DNA from: Paracoccaceae bacterium
GTDB lineage: Bacteria; Pseudomonadota; Alphaproteobacteria; Rhodobacterales; Rhodobacteraceae
Assembly (NCBI GenBank): GCA_020446815.1
Contig: JAGRDY010000008.1
Span: forward strand, 216,768-280,767
DNA: 64,000 nt
Reading direction: 5' to 3'
Under the pieces are notes generated by a model, which was given only the letters and a program-made list of their open reading frames with translations, was not told where the DNA came from and ran no database searches. Below, piece by piece: positions 39,078-48,030 of the stretch. Each line of letters begins with the position of its first letter. Position 1 is the stretch's first letter. The translations under genes were made by a program, and so were the position numbers.

Positions 39078-41522
39078 TCACATCCGCATACGTTCCGATT
39101 TCGGGTCATAGATCGGGGCCAAAGACGCCTCGGCCACAACCCTGCGGCCGGCGATTTCGACCTCATAGGTCGATCCCTGCACATCGGACGCGGTTTCGCC
39201 CGCGCAGGGGACATAACCCATGCCGACGGCCGCCCCGACATGATGGCCGTAAGCGCCCGACGAAAGGTAGCTCACGATCTTGCCGTCGCGGATCAGCGGC
39301 TCGTTGTGATAGAGCATCACTTCCGGGTCCGTCATCCTGAACTGCACCATCCGCTTGGCCAGCCCGGTTTCCTTCTTGCGCAGTACCGCGTCGCGACCGA
39401 TGAAATCGGGCTTGGCGGTCTTGACCGCGAAACCAAGCCCCGCTTCCAGCACATGGTCCTCGCAGGTGATGTCATGGCCGAAATGGCGATAGGCCTTCTC
39501 AATGCGGCAACTGTCCATCATGTGCATGCCGCACAGCTTCACGCCCAGGTCCTGCCCGGCGCTCCACAGGGTTTCGAAAACATGCCCGGCCATGTCGGAG
39601 GAGACATAGATTTCCCAGCCGAGTTCGCCCACATAGGAAACGCGGTGGGCACGGGCCAGCCCCATACCCAGCTCGATCTGCTGCGCGGTGCCAAAGGGGT
39701 TGGCTGTATTGGAAAAATCATTCGGGCTGACCTTTTGCATCAACTTGCGCGCGTTCGGCCCCATGACAGCCAGCACGCCTTCGCCTGCGGTCACGTCGGT
39801 CAGAACCACATTGAAGTCGCCCTGGTGACGGCGCATCCAAACCTGGTCCTTCAGCCGCGTCACCGCCGGTGTCACCACGAGATAGGCGGTTTCCGAAAGG
39901 CGCGTGACCGTCACATCGGCCTCGATCCCCGCCTTGGCATTCAGAAACTGGGTATAGACGATCTTGCCGACCGGAACCGACATGTTCGCGCCAGAAATAT
40001 GGTTCAGGAACGCCTCGGCATCACGGCCTTCGACCCTGATCTTGCCAAAGGACGACATGTCATACATGCCGATATTTTCGCGTACCGCCTTGTGCTCTGC
40101 GGCCTGATTGGCAAACCAGTTTTGCGGCCCCCAGGAATATTGATACGCTCGGTCCTGGCCCCGATCGGCAAACCAGTTGGCGCGTTCCCAGCCGCCGACC
40201 TCGCCGAACACCGCACCTTCGGCTTGCAAGTGCGCGTGAAACGGCGTCCGGCGCACACCGCGCGCGGTTTCCTTTTGCCGGAAAGGATAGTGGTCGGCGT
40301 ATAGCAGCCCCAGGGTTTCCTTGGACCGTTCGTAAAGATAATGCCGGTTGCCCTGAAACGGTTGATTGCGCCCAACATCCACATCGCCGAGATCGAAAGG
40401 CTTTTCGCCCGTCTCCATCCATTCGGCCAGGGCCATGCCGGCGCCGCCCGCAGACTGGATGCCGATCGAATTGAACCCGGCCGCCACCCAGAAATTGTCC
40501 ACCTCCAGCGATTGGCCCAGATTGTAGGCATCATCCGGCGTAAAGCTTTCGGGACCGTTGAAGAACGTGTGTATCCCCGCGTCGGCCAGCATCGGCAGCC
40601 GGTTGATGGCACGCTCCAGGATCGGCTCGAAATGGTCGAAATCTTCGGGCAGCTGGTCAAAACAGAAATCTTCGGGGATGCCGTTCATCCCCCAGGGCTT
40701 GGCGTTCGGCTCGAATGCGCCCAGAAGATATTTGCCGGCATCCTCCTTGTAATAGGCGCATTCGTCGGGGACGCGAAGCACCGGCATCTGGGCGAGGCCG
40801 GGGATCGGCTCGGTCACGATGTAAAAATGCTCGCAGGCGTGCAATGGCACGTTTACGCCCGCCATGCGGCCCACCTCATGGCCCCACATGCCGCCGCAGT
40901 TGACGACATGCTCGGCGGCGATCTCGCCTGTTTCGTCTCCCTGCTGCCAACGGACAGACCGCGCGCGGCCCTTGTCGACCGAGACACCCGTGACCTTCAC
41001 GCCTTCAGCCACCAGGGCACCGCGCTGCCGTGCGCCCTTGGCCAGTGCCAGGGCGATATTGGCCGGGTCGCCCTGCCCGTCGGTCGGCAGCCAGACGCCT
41101 GCCGTCACGCCGTCGATGTTGAGATGGCCATAACGTTCCTGAACCTCGGTTGGCGACAGTTCTTCGACAGGCACGCCGAAGGCGCGCGCCATCGAGGCGG
41201 ATCGAAACAATTCCTCCTTGCGCGCCCCGGTCAGCGCGACCGAAACCGAGCCTACCTGCCGCACCCCGGTGGCCAGGCCTGTCTCTGCCTCCAGGCCCCG
41301 GTACAGATCGGCGGAGTACTTGGCCAGCCGGGTCATGTTGGCCGAAGCGCGCAATTGTCCGATCAGCCCCGCCGCGTGCCAGGTCGTGCCACAGGTCAAC
41401 TGCCGGCGTTCCAGCAAGAGCACATCCTTCCAGCCAAGTTTGGTCAGGTGGTAGGCCACCGAACAGCCGACCACACCACCCCCGATGATCACGACCCGCG
41501 CGTTTCTTGGCAGATTAGACAC
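39078..41522 (-). CDS. Dimethylglycine/sarcosine dehydrogenase-like flavoprotein with GcvT domain (copy 1)
   Basis: This 814-residue protein combines an N-terminal DAO-type FAD domain (VVIIGGGVVGCSVAYHLTKL; GTTWHAAG, where the His is the covalent FAD site in dimethylglycine dehydrogenase), a FAO_M-like middle, and a C-terminal GcvT aminomethyltransferase domain from about 430 (NIGMYDMSSFGKIRVEGRDA, GELGWEIYVSSDMAGHV). It should oxidise an N-methylated glycine and pass the methylene to tetrahydrofolate. A GTG start at 41522 has AAAGGG seven bases upstream. A paralogue of nearly equal length lies just upstream with only 62 bases between, so the two probably act on successive substrates, for example dimethylglycine and sarcosine. 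Confidence 0.92.
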   Translation of the reverse strand: MSNLPRNARVVIIGGGVVGCSVAYHLTKLGWKDVLLLERRQLTCGTTWHAAGLIGQLRASANMTRLAKYSADLYRGLEAETGLATGVRQVGSVSVALTGARKEELFRSASMARAFGVPVEELSPTEVQERYGHLNIDGVTAGVWLPTDGQGDPANIALALAKGARQRGALVAEGVKVTGVSVDKGRARSVRWQQGDETGEIAAEHVVNCGGMWGHEVGRMAGVNVPLHACEHFYIVTEPIPGLAQMPVLRVPDECAYYKEDAGKYLLGAFEPNAKPWGMNGIPEDFCFDQLPEDFDHFEPILERAINRLPMLADAGIHTFFNGPESFTPDDAYNLGQSLEVDNFWVAAGFNSIGIQSAGGAGMALAEWMETGEKPFDLGDVDVGRNQPFQGNRHYLYERSKETLGLLYADHYPFRQKETARGVRRTPFHAHLQAEGAVFGEVGGWERANWFADRGQDRAYQYSWGPQNWFANQAAEHKAVRENIGMYDMSSFGKIRVEGRDAEAFLNHISGANMSVPVGKIVYTQFLNAKAGIEADVTVTRLSETAYLVVTPAVTRLKDQVWMRRHQGDFNVVLTDVTAGEGVLAVMGPNARKLMQKVSPNDFSNTANPFGTAQQIELGMGLARAHRVSYVGELGWEIYVSSDMAGHVFETLWSAGQDLGVKLCGMHMMDSCRIEKAYRHFGHDITCEDHVLEAGLGFAVKTAKPDFIGRDAVLRKKETGLAKRMVQFRMTDPEVMLYHNEPLIRDGKIVSYLSSGAYGHHVGAAVGMGYVPCAGETASDVQGSTYEVEIAGRRVVAEASLAPIYDPKSERMRM

Positions 41523-41584
41523 TGTTTTGCCCTTTCATTCTGGCACAAATGCAATTGAGAATCCGGCGACTGAAATCCCCGGTT

Positions 41585-44032
41585 TCAGGCCCGGATACGG
41601 GCGTTTTCCGCATCCCACAGCGGTTGGTCGGCCTGGATGACGGCGCGGCAGCGGGCACCATAAATCTCGACCTCGATCTCGGTTCCCGGTACCGCCAGAT
41701 CGGCGCGGATCATGCCCAAGGCGATCGACGCATTGACCCGGTACCCCCAGGCCCCCGATGTGGTCTCGCCGACAACCTCGCCGCCATGCCAGAGCGTCGA
41801 CATGTAGGGCGCGTCACAGTCCTTGGCGTCGACGATCAGCGTGACGAAGCGCTTTTTCGCGCCGCGCTGCTTTTCTGCCAGAAGTGCCGCCTTTCCGGTA
41901 AAGTCCTGCGGTTTGTCGAATTTCACGAACCTGTCCAGCCCGCCTTCCAGAAGCGAGTAGTCGGTTGAAAGATCACCTTTCCACGCCCGGTAACCCTTCT
42001 CGATGCGGAGCGAGTTCAAGGCCCACATGCCGAAAGGCGTCGCCCCCGCCGCAGTGACCGCATCCCAGATCGCCGCGGCATCGGCCATTGCGCAGTGAAT
42101 TTCCCAGCCCAGCTCGCCGGCGAAAGACACCCGGACCAGCGCGCAATCGCGGCCCGCCACCTTGCCCTTGATGCTGACGCTCAGCCACGGCGCGTCAAGG
42201 TCGTGATCGCTCAGCGGCGCGAGAATCTCGCGCGCCCTGGGGCCGGTGACCAGCAGGCATTCAACTTCGTCGGAATGGTCGCTTACCGTGATCCCCTCGG
42301 GCGCCTGCCGTGACAGCAGCTCTCCGTCGTGCCACTGCGCCACGCCGGCGGTGATCAGCCCGACCTCGTCCGGCCCGTGCACCATCACCGACATCTCGGT
42401 CAGGATGCGCCCCCGGTCGTCGGGGAAATAGGCCAGCCCGATCCGGCCCGGTTTCGGCAGGCGTGTCGCGGTCAGCCCATCGACGTAATCCCGCGCGCCC
42501 GGACCTGCGACCTTCAGCCGGGTAAACCCGGTGATGGCGAGGATACCGCAGTTGTCACGAACCGCCTCGCATTCCTCGCGGATGCGCGCCTCCCACGGGC
42601 CGGCGCGGTTCCAGGTCTGGGTCGATTCCTCGGAGGTATCGTCGCCGGGCCTGGCGAACCAGTTGGCACGCTCCCAACCGTTATAGGCGCCAAAGACCGC
42701 CCCCGCGGCCCTGAGCCTTTCGTGCAGGCTGGAATGCCTCTTGTCGCCCCCGGCCGGCCAACGGTGCCAGGGGAAGTGCATCGCATATTCGTGACCGTAG
42801 GTCTCCATCCCCTTGGCGATGCAGTAGTCGCGATCGGCATAGGCAGTGTAGCGCCGCGGATCGCACGACCACATGTCCCATTCGGTCGCGCCCTCGGTGA
42901 CCCATTCGGCCAGTACCTTGCCCGCTCCGCCCGCCTGGGCGATGCCGAAGGTAAAGACGCAGGCCTCGAATGCGTTGGGCACCCCCGGCATCGGCCCGAT
43001 AAGCGGCAGCCCGTCGGGTGCATAGGGGATGGGGCCATTGATGACGCGGCTGATCCCGGCGGTGCCCAGAAGCGGCACACGGGCCATCGCGTCCTCGATA
43101 TACCATTCCAGCCTGTCGAGATCGTCGGGATAGAGCTGGAAGCTGAAATCCTCGGGCATCGGGTCGTCGGGTGTCACCCAATGCGCCTTGCAGCCCCGCT
43201 CATACGGGCCGAGGTTGAGGCCGGTCTTTTCCTGGCGCAGATAGTAGGAACTGTCGACGTCGCGCAGAAGCGGCAGCTTGCGGCCATGTTCCTTCGACCA
43301 GGCTTCCAGCTCGGCGATCGGCTCGGACAGCATGTACTGGTGGCTCATCACCATCATCGGCACGGTGCGCCCGCCAAAGGGCTTGAACCATTCACCGACC
43401 TTCTGTGCGTAATAGCCGGCGGCATTGACGACGTATTCGCAGCGGATATCACCCTTGCCGGTATGCACGATCCATTCGCCGTTCTCGCGGCTCACCCCGA
43501 TCGCGGGGGTGAAGCGCAGAATCGTCGCGCCCATGTCGCGGGCACCCTTGGCCAGCGCCTGCGTCAGTTGCGCCGGGTCGATGTCGCCATCCGCCGGGTC
43601 GTAGAGCGCGCCTTTCAGATCGTGGGTCTCGAGGAACGGATATTTGCCCTTGATCTCGCCCGTGCCGAGAATCTCGATCTCCATGCCTTGATAGCGGCCC
43701 ATGCCTCGGGCGCGTTCGAATTCCTGCATCCGCTCCTTGGAATGCGCGAGCCGGATCGAGCCCGTTACATGGTAGTTCATCGGGTAGTCGACCGCCTGCC
43801 CGAGGCCACGGTAAAGCTCGGTCGAATAGCGCTGCAGGTTCATGATCGACCATGATGTGGAAAAAGTTGGCACATTGCCCGCAGCGTGCCAGGTAGACCC
43901 GGCAGTCAGTTCGTTCTTTTCCAGAAGAACACAATCGGTCCAGCCGGCCCTGGCCAGATGATAGAGCGACGATGCGCCCACCGCACCCCCGCCAATGATA
44001 ACCACCCGTGCCGTTGTCGGTATTGTACTCAT
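41585..44032 (-). CDS. Dimethylglycine/sarcosine dehydrogenase-like flavoprotein with GcvT domain (copy 2)
   Basis: This 815-residue paralogue of the preceding gene has VVIIGGGAVGASSLYHLARA, GSTWHAAG with the flavin-linking His, and a GcvT region with NCGILAITGFTRLKVAGPGA and GELGWEIHCAMADAAAIWDA. The two proteins share architecture but differ clearly in sequence, which argues for different substrates and an old duplication. It is the first gene of the leftward operon that ends with HyuA, and it is divergent from a LysR regulator gene. The ATG at 44032 has GAGGACGGGGAC before it. Products would be formaldehyde equivalents on folate and less methylated glycine. Confidence 0.92.
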   Translation of the reverse strand: MSTIPTTARVVIIGGGAVGASSLYHLARAGWTDCVLLEKNELTAGSTWHAAGNVPTFSTSWSIMNLQRYSTELYRGLGQAVDYPMNYHVTGSIRLAHSKERMQEFERARGMGRYQGMEIEILGTGEIKGKYPFLETHDLKGALYDPADGDIDPAQLTQALAKGARDMGATILRFTPAIGVSRENGEWIVHTGKGDIRCEYVVNAAGYYAQKVGEWFKPFGGRTVPMMVMSHQYMLSEPIAELEAWSKEHGRKLPLLRDVDSSYYLRQEKTGLNLGPYERGCKAHWVTPDDPMPEDFSFQLYPDDLDRLEWYIEDAMARVPLLGTAGISRVINGPIPYAPDGLPLIGPMPGVPNAFEACVFTFGIAQAGGAGKVLAEWVTEGATEWDMWSCDPRRYTAYADRDYCIAKGMETYGHEYAMHFPWHRWPAGGDKRHSSLHERLRAAGAVFGAYNGWERANWFARPGDDTSEESTQTWNRAGPWEARIREECEAVRDNCGILAITGFTRLKVAGPGARDYVDGLTATRLPKPGRIGLAYFPDDRGRILTEMSVMVHGPDEVGLITAGVAQWHDGELLSRQAPEGITVSDHSDEVECLLVTGPRAREILAPLSDHDLDAPWLSVSIKGKVAGRDCALVRVSFAGELGWEIHCAMADAAAIWDAVTAAGATPFGMWALNSLRIEKGYRAWKGDLSTDYSLLEGGLDRFVKFDKPQDFTGKAALLAEKQRGAKKRFVTLIVDAKDCDAPYMSTLWHGGEVVGETTSGAWGYRVNASIALGMIRADLAVPGTEIEVEIYGARCRAVIQADQPLWDAENARIRA

Positions 44033-44108
44033 GTCCCCGTCCTCTGATTTGCCGCCGGAATTATTGTGGGAAAAACACCGGCTTTCAATTCGATCACTGC
44101 ATGTTTAT

Positions 44109-44127
44109 TAATCGGAGATCCCGATTA
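44109..44127. promoter_or_regulatory. Perfect LysR-type palindrome in the divergent promoter gap
   Basis: TAATCGG-AGATC-CCGATTA has perfect 7-base arms and fits the T-N11-A rule for LysR sites. It lies 9 bases before the LysR ATG, in an AT-rich gap of 104 bases shared with the flavoprotein operon. It is a strong candidate for autoregulation and for control of the divergent operon. Confidence 0.7.
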
Positions 44128-44136
44128 GGAATAGCC

Positions 44137-45018
44137 ATGCAAATTGACCTGATCAAAACCTTTCTGGATCTGTGCGAAACCCGAAGTTTCAACCAGACGG
44201 CCGATCGGCTGGGGGTGACGCAATCAACCGTTTCCGGGCGCCTGAAAACGCTCGAATCTGTGTTGGAACGACGGCTATTCACCCGTTCGCGGGCTGGCAC
44301 GCAGCTTACCACCGATGGTTTGCGCTTTGCGCCCCATGCCCGGTCGCTGCTGCATGACTGGACCGAGGCACTTCATGCCCTGGGCGATGCCACCGCCGGG
44401 GCCGTCACAATGCGCATCGGCATTCAGCATGATCTGGTCGGCGTTCATTTCAGCGACCTGATCCTTGGTTTTCGCAGCGCCTTGCCCGACACGTCGTTTT
44501 TCTTCGAGGCCGATTACTCGGCTCAGATGAGTTCGGATCTGATTACCGGAATCGAGGATTTCGCGATTCTCTTTTCACCGCGTTTTCATCCCGATCTCTA
44601 TTTCGAGACCCTGGGCGAGATTACCTACCTGATGGTCTCGACCGAGACGGACCGGCTGTCGGAGGTGCGGCCCGACACATATATCCTGCCGCATTTTTCC
44701 GACGCAATCCCGCATATCCATTCCGGATTGCATCCGAAACTGTCGACCGCGACCCTGTCGATCGGCCAGAACGCCGCGATGGTGGCGCTGATCGGGTCGC
44801 TGGGCGGGGCGGCCTATGTCCTGCGTCAATCGGCGCAGGAGATGGTTCAGGCGGGAATCTGCAAGCTGGTGTCCGATGCGCCACCAATTCCGCAACCGGT
44901 TTTCGCCGGGCTCCATATTCGGAACCGGCACCGGGCAATGCACAGGCGAATCCTGCAAATCCTGCGAACACGGTTCGGGCCGGACCGCATGACGGACGCA
45001 CGGCGCCGGGTCGGTTAG
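44137..45018 (+). CDS. LysR-type regulator of the methylated-amine operon
   Basis: This 293-residue protein has a LysR helix-turn-helix at the N terminus (FLDLCETRSFNQTADRLGVT, QSTVSGRLKTLESVLERRLF) and a divergent effector domain. Its head-to-head position with the flavoprotein operon and the palindrome just before its start suggest it regulates that operon and itself. The inducer is probably a betaine, dimethylglycine or a related amine, but this is inference. The ATG at 44137 has AGGA seven bases upstream; frames reading further upstream are not supported. Confidence 0.88.
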   Translation: MQIDLIKTFLDLCETRSFNQTADRLGVTQSTVSGRLKTLESVLERRLFTRSRAGTQLTTDGLRFAPHARSLLHDWTEALHALGDATAGAVTMRIGIQHDLVGVHFSDLILGFRSALPDTSFFFEADYSAQMSSDLITGIEDFAILFSPRFHPDLYFETLGEITYLMVSTETDRLSEVRPDTYILPHFSDAIPHIHSGLHPKLSTATLSIGQNAAMVALIGSLGGAAYVLRQSAQEMVQAGICKLVSDAPPIPQPVFAGLHIRNRHRAMHRRILQILRTRFGPDRMTDARRRVG

Positions 45019-45238
45019 CGTGCGCCGATGGCCGATGCCAGCGCGCCGTGCTGCGTGTCGGCGAGAACGCGGCGGAAGATCACGAGATGCGGACATTACT
45101 GTAACGCACTTGGCCAGAGGCAGGCAGTTGGTACAGATGACTGACGATGGAGAACCGAAAGCCAATGACACATAAGCGGCGCATGTTCCACCGGCAGGAA
45201 TATCTGACAGAAATGGCCGGATATGCGGGAATGGATAA

Positions 45239-47389
45239 ATGAAAAAGCCGATCCTGTTCGCGCTGGTTGCCGCGGTCATCGTCGTTACCCTCTACTTGCT
45301 CGCCAGGAATCCCGTCGATCTCGAGATGCTGCGCGCGGAACTCGACGGGCTCGATCGTTTGCGGGCGGCGCGGCCGCTTCTTGTCGTTGCGGTTTTCTTT
45401 GCCGTTTATGTCGCCGTTGCTGCCCTTTCGTTGCCACTGGCCCTCTGGATGACGCTGGCCGCGGGTGCGCTGTTCGGCTTTGGCTGGGGGTTGGTGCTGG
45501 TTTCCTTTGCCTCTTCGATCGGGGCGACTCTTGCCTTTCTTGCCGCCCGCTACTTCCTGCGCGATTGGGTTCAGGACAGGCTGGGCGATCGGATCGGCAC
45601 CATCAACGACGGAATCGCCCGTGATGGCGGGTTCTATCTGTTCACGCTCCGGCTCATTCCTGCGGTGCCTTTCTTTGTCGTCAATCTGCTGATGGGGCTG
45701 ACACCGATCAAGGCCTGGGTTTTTTATGGCGTGAGCCAGCTTGGGATGCTTGCCGGCACCGCCGTTTATGTGAATGCCGGTACTCAGCTGGCGCAGCTTG
45801 AGGGGGTTTCCGGCATTCTGTCGCTACCGCTTGTCGTTTCATTCGTTTTGCTGGGTATCTTCCCATGGATCGCAAAGCTGGCCATCGGCGCCATCAAGCG
45901 CCGCCGAGCCTATGCGGGCTGGAACAGGCCCGCCAGATATGACCGCAATCTGATTGTCATCGGCGCCGGCGCCGCGGGCCTGGTCTCGGCCTATGTTGGC
46001 GCGACGGTCAAGGCCAAGGTCACGCTGATCGAAAGCCATAAAATGGGTGGAGACTGCCTGAACTTCGGTTGTGTGCCGTCAAAGGCCTTGATCGCCAGCG
46101 CCAAACTGGCACAGAAAATGCGCCATGCCGACCGCTATGGCCTTTCTGCCGTCTCACCCGTGTTTTCATTCAGAAAAATATTTGAACGGATCCACGCCAT
46201 CATCGCCAGGATAGAGCCGCATGACAGTGCCGAGCGATATAAAGGCATGGGCGTCGAAGTTCTGCAAGGGCACGCCCGGCTGATTGACCCCTGGACCGTT
46301 GAAATCACCGGAGCCGACGGCGAAGTCAGCCGGCTGACCGCACGCGCGCTTGTCATTGCCACAGGCGCGGCGCCTTTTGTACCACCGTTGCCGGGCATCG
46401 AAGACAGCGGCTATGTCACTTCGGATACTTTGTGGGAGAGGTTCGTGACGCTGGACGAGCCTCCGGAACGCATGGTGGTGTTGGGCGGCGGCCCGATCGG
46501 GTGTGAACTGGCGCAGAGCTTCGCGCGCCTGGGATCGCAGGTCACACAGGTGGAAATGGTATCGCGCATTCTGATTCGGGAGGATGAAGAAGTCTCTGAC
46601 CTGGCCAAAATGGCCCTGGAATCCGATGGCGTCAGAGTTTTGACCGGGCACAAGGCTCTGTCATGCGGCATCGACAACGGCGAAAGATACATCGAAGTCG
46701 AGGCCAATGGCGAAACCTCGCGCCTGCCGTTCGATGCGTTGTTGGTGGCCGTTGGCCGCGCGGCCCGGCTGACCGGTTTCGGGTTGGAGGATCTGGGGAT
46801 TCCGGCCGATCGTGTGGTCGAAACAAATGACTATCTCGAAACGCTCTACCCCAATATCTATGCCGCGGGTGATGTGGCCGGGCCGTATCAGTTCACCCAT
46901 ACGGCAGCACATCAGGCCTGGTTCGCGTCAGTCAACGCGCTTTTCGGGATGTTCAAACGTTTCAAGGCCGATTACCGGGTCATCCCCCGGGTCACGTTCA
47001 CCGACCCCGAAGTGGCGCATGTGGGCCTGAATGAACAAGAGGCCCGTGAAAAGGGCGTATCATTCGAAGTGACCCGATATGGCATCGATGATCTTGACCG
47101 CGCGATCACCGATGGCACGGATCACGGGTTCATCAAGGTGCTGACATCGCCAGGCAAGGATAGAATTCTTGGTGTCACCATCGTCGGCGAACATGCCGGC
47201 GATCTTTTGGCCGAATTTGGGCTGGCGATGAAACATGGGCTGGGCCTGAACAAGATACTTGGCACGATTCATGCCTATCCGACACTGGCCGAAGCCAACA
47301 AGTTCGCCGCCGGCGAATGGCGTCGCGCCCATGTGAACCCGCGTATTCTGGACCTGGCGGAGCGGTTCCATACATGGCGGAGAGGATAA
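45239..47389 (+). CDS. Fusion of a TVP38/TMEM64 (DedA-like) membrane protein and a pyridine-nucleotide disulfide oxidoreductase
   Basis: This 716-residue protein has about five membrane helices in residues 1-220 with TVP38/TMEM64 features (AGALFGFGWGLVLVSFASSI, LRLIPAVPFFVVNLLMGLTP). It then has a complete disulfide-reductase flavoprotein: FAD motif VIGAGAAGLVSAYVG (240-254), redox pair C273/C278 in GGDCLNFGCVPSKAL, NAD motif VVLGGGPIGCELAQSFARLG, and the dimer-interface HAYPTLAEANKF. It resembles mercuric reductase but has no HMA domain or C-terminal cysteine pair, so mercury reduction is not supported. It heads a plus-strand operon with a CDP-alcohol phosphatidyltransferase and a YnjBCD-type transporter, suggesting redox work on a membrane-linked substrate. 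GGGAA lies seven bases before the ATG. Confidence 0.9.
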   Translation: MKKPILFALVAAVIVVTLYLLARNPVDLEMLRAELDGLDRLRAARPLLVVAVFFAVYVAVAALSLPLALWMTLAAGALFGFGWGLVLVSFASSIGATLAFLAARYFLRDWVQDRLGDRIGTINDGIARDGGFYLFTLRLIPAVPFFVVNLLMGLTPIKAWVFYGVSQLGMLAGTAVYVNAGTQLAQLEGVSGILSLPLVVSFVLLGIFPWIAKLAIGAIKRRRAYAGWNRPARYDRNLIVIGAGAAGLVSAYVGATVKAKVTLIESHKMGGDCLNFGCVPSKALIASAKLAQKMRHADRYGLSAVSPVFSFRKIFERIHAIIARIEPHDSAERYKGMGVEVLQGHARLIDPWTVEITGADGEVSRLTARALVIATGAAPFVPPLPGIEDSGYVTSDTLWERFVTLDEPPERMVVLGGGPIGCELAQSFARLGSQVTQVEMVSRILIREDEEVSDLAKMALESDGVRVLTGHKALSCGIDNGERYIEVEANGETSRLPFDALLVAVGRAARLTGFGLEDLGIPADRVVETNDYLETLYPNIYAAGDVAGPYQFTHTAAHQAWFASVNALFGMFKRFKADYRVIPRVTFTDPEVAHVGLNEQEAREKGVSFEVTRYGIDDLDRAITDGTDHGFIKVLTSPGKDRILGVTIVGEHAGDLLAEFGLAMKHGLGLNKILGTIHAYPTLAEANKFAAGEWRRAHVNPRILDLAERFHTWRRG

Positions 47390-47392
47390 GCC

Positions 47393-48019
47393 ATGATTGA
47401 TCGCCTCTTGCTTCCGTTCCAGAAGCGATTGCTGCAATGGCCCGCACGGGCGCTGGCCGGGGCAGGTATTTCGGCGGATTCCTTGACGCTTGCGGGGTTT
47501 GTGCTGGGTCTGGCGGCGGTTCCCTGTCTGGCGGCGGGGGCATATGCGCCTGCACTTGGCTTGATCCTTTTGAACAGGGTCGCTGATGGGCTGGACGGTG
47601 CGGTGGCGCGCCTGACAGCACCGACCGATCGGGGGGCATTTCTGGACATCGCATTCGACTTTTTCTTTTATTCCGCCATCCCGCTTGGGTTCGCGCTGGC
47701 CGATCCGGCGGCGAACGCGCTTGCGGCGGCGATTCTCATCACCGCCTTTGTCGGCACGGGATCAAGCTTTCTGGCCTTTGCAGCCATCGCCGCCAAGCGC
47801 AGGCAACTGCCCGAAGGCTATACCGCGAAAGGCATCTACTATCTTGGTGGGCTGACCGAAGGGGCCGAAACCATCGCGGTTTTCGCCCTAATGTGCCTGT
47901 TCCCCGCCATCTTCCCGGTTTTGGCACTGATTTTTGCCGCCGCCTGCATGCTGACAACCGTGATCCGTTGGCACCAGGGCTGGACAACGTTTTTCAACAC
48001 CGACGCAATAAAAAACTGA
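47393..48019 (+). CDS. CDP-alcohol phosphatidyltransferase (YnjF-like)
   Basis: This 208-residue integral membrane protein has the full CDP-alcohol phosphotransferase motif D65xxD68G69xxA72R73...G81xxxD85xxxD89 and about five further hydrophobic helices. Such enzymes move a phospho-alcohol or phosphatidyl group from a CDP carrier to an alcohol. It begins three bases after the fusion protein's stop, with AGAGG upstream, and precedes a YnjBCD-type transporter. In E. coli the homologous ynjF also belongs to a ynj gene set, so the association is old. The acceptor alcohol is unknown. Confidence 0.9.
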   Translation: MIDRLLLPFQKRLLQWPARALAGAGISADSLTLAGFVLGLAAVPCLAAGAYAPALGLILLNRVADGLDGAVARLTAPTDRGAFLDIAFDFFFYSAIPLGFALADPAANALAAAILITAFVGTGSSFLAFAAIAAKRRQLPEGYTAKGIYYLGGLTEGAETIAVFALMCLFPAIFPVLALIFAAACMLTTVIRWHQGWTTFFNTDAIKN

Positions 48020-48030
48020 ATGGAGAGACC

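Noticed and set aside
37809-40304. 831-codon plus-strand frame opposite the MttB-like and first flavoprotein genes
   Set aside because: It spans two minus-strand genes and their terminator-like hairpin, has no ribosome site and matches no family I know.
45239-47389. Mercuric reductase
   Set aside because: The N-terminal HMA domain and the C-terminal vicinal cysteines needed for mercury handling are missing, and no mer genes are nearby.
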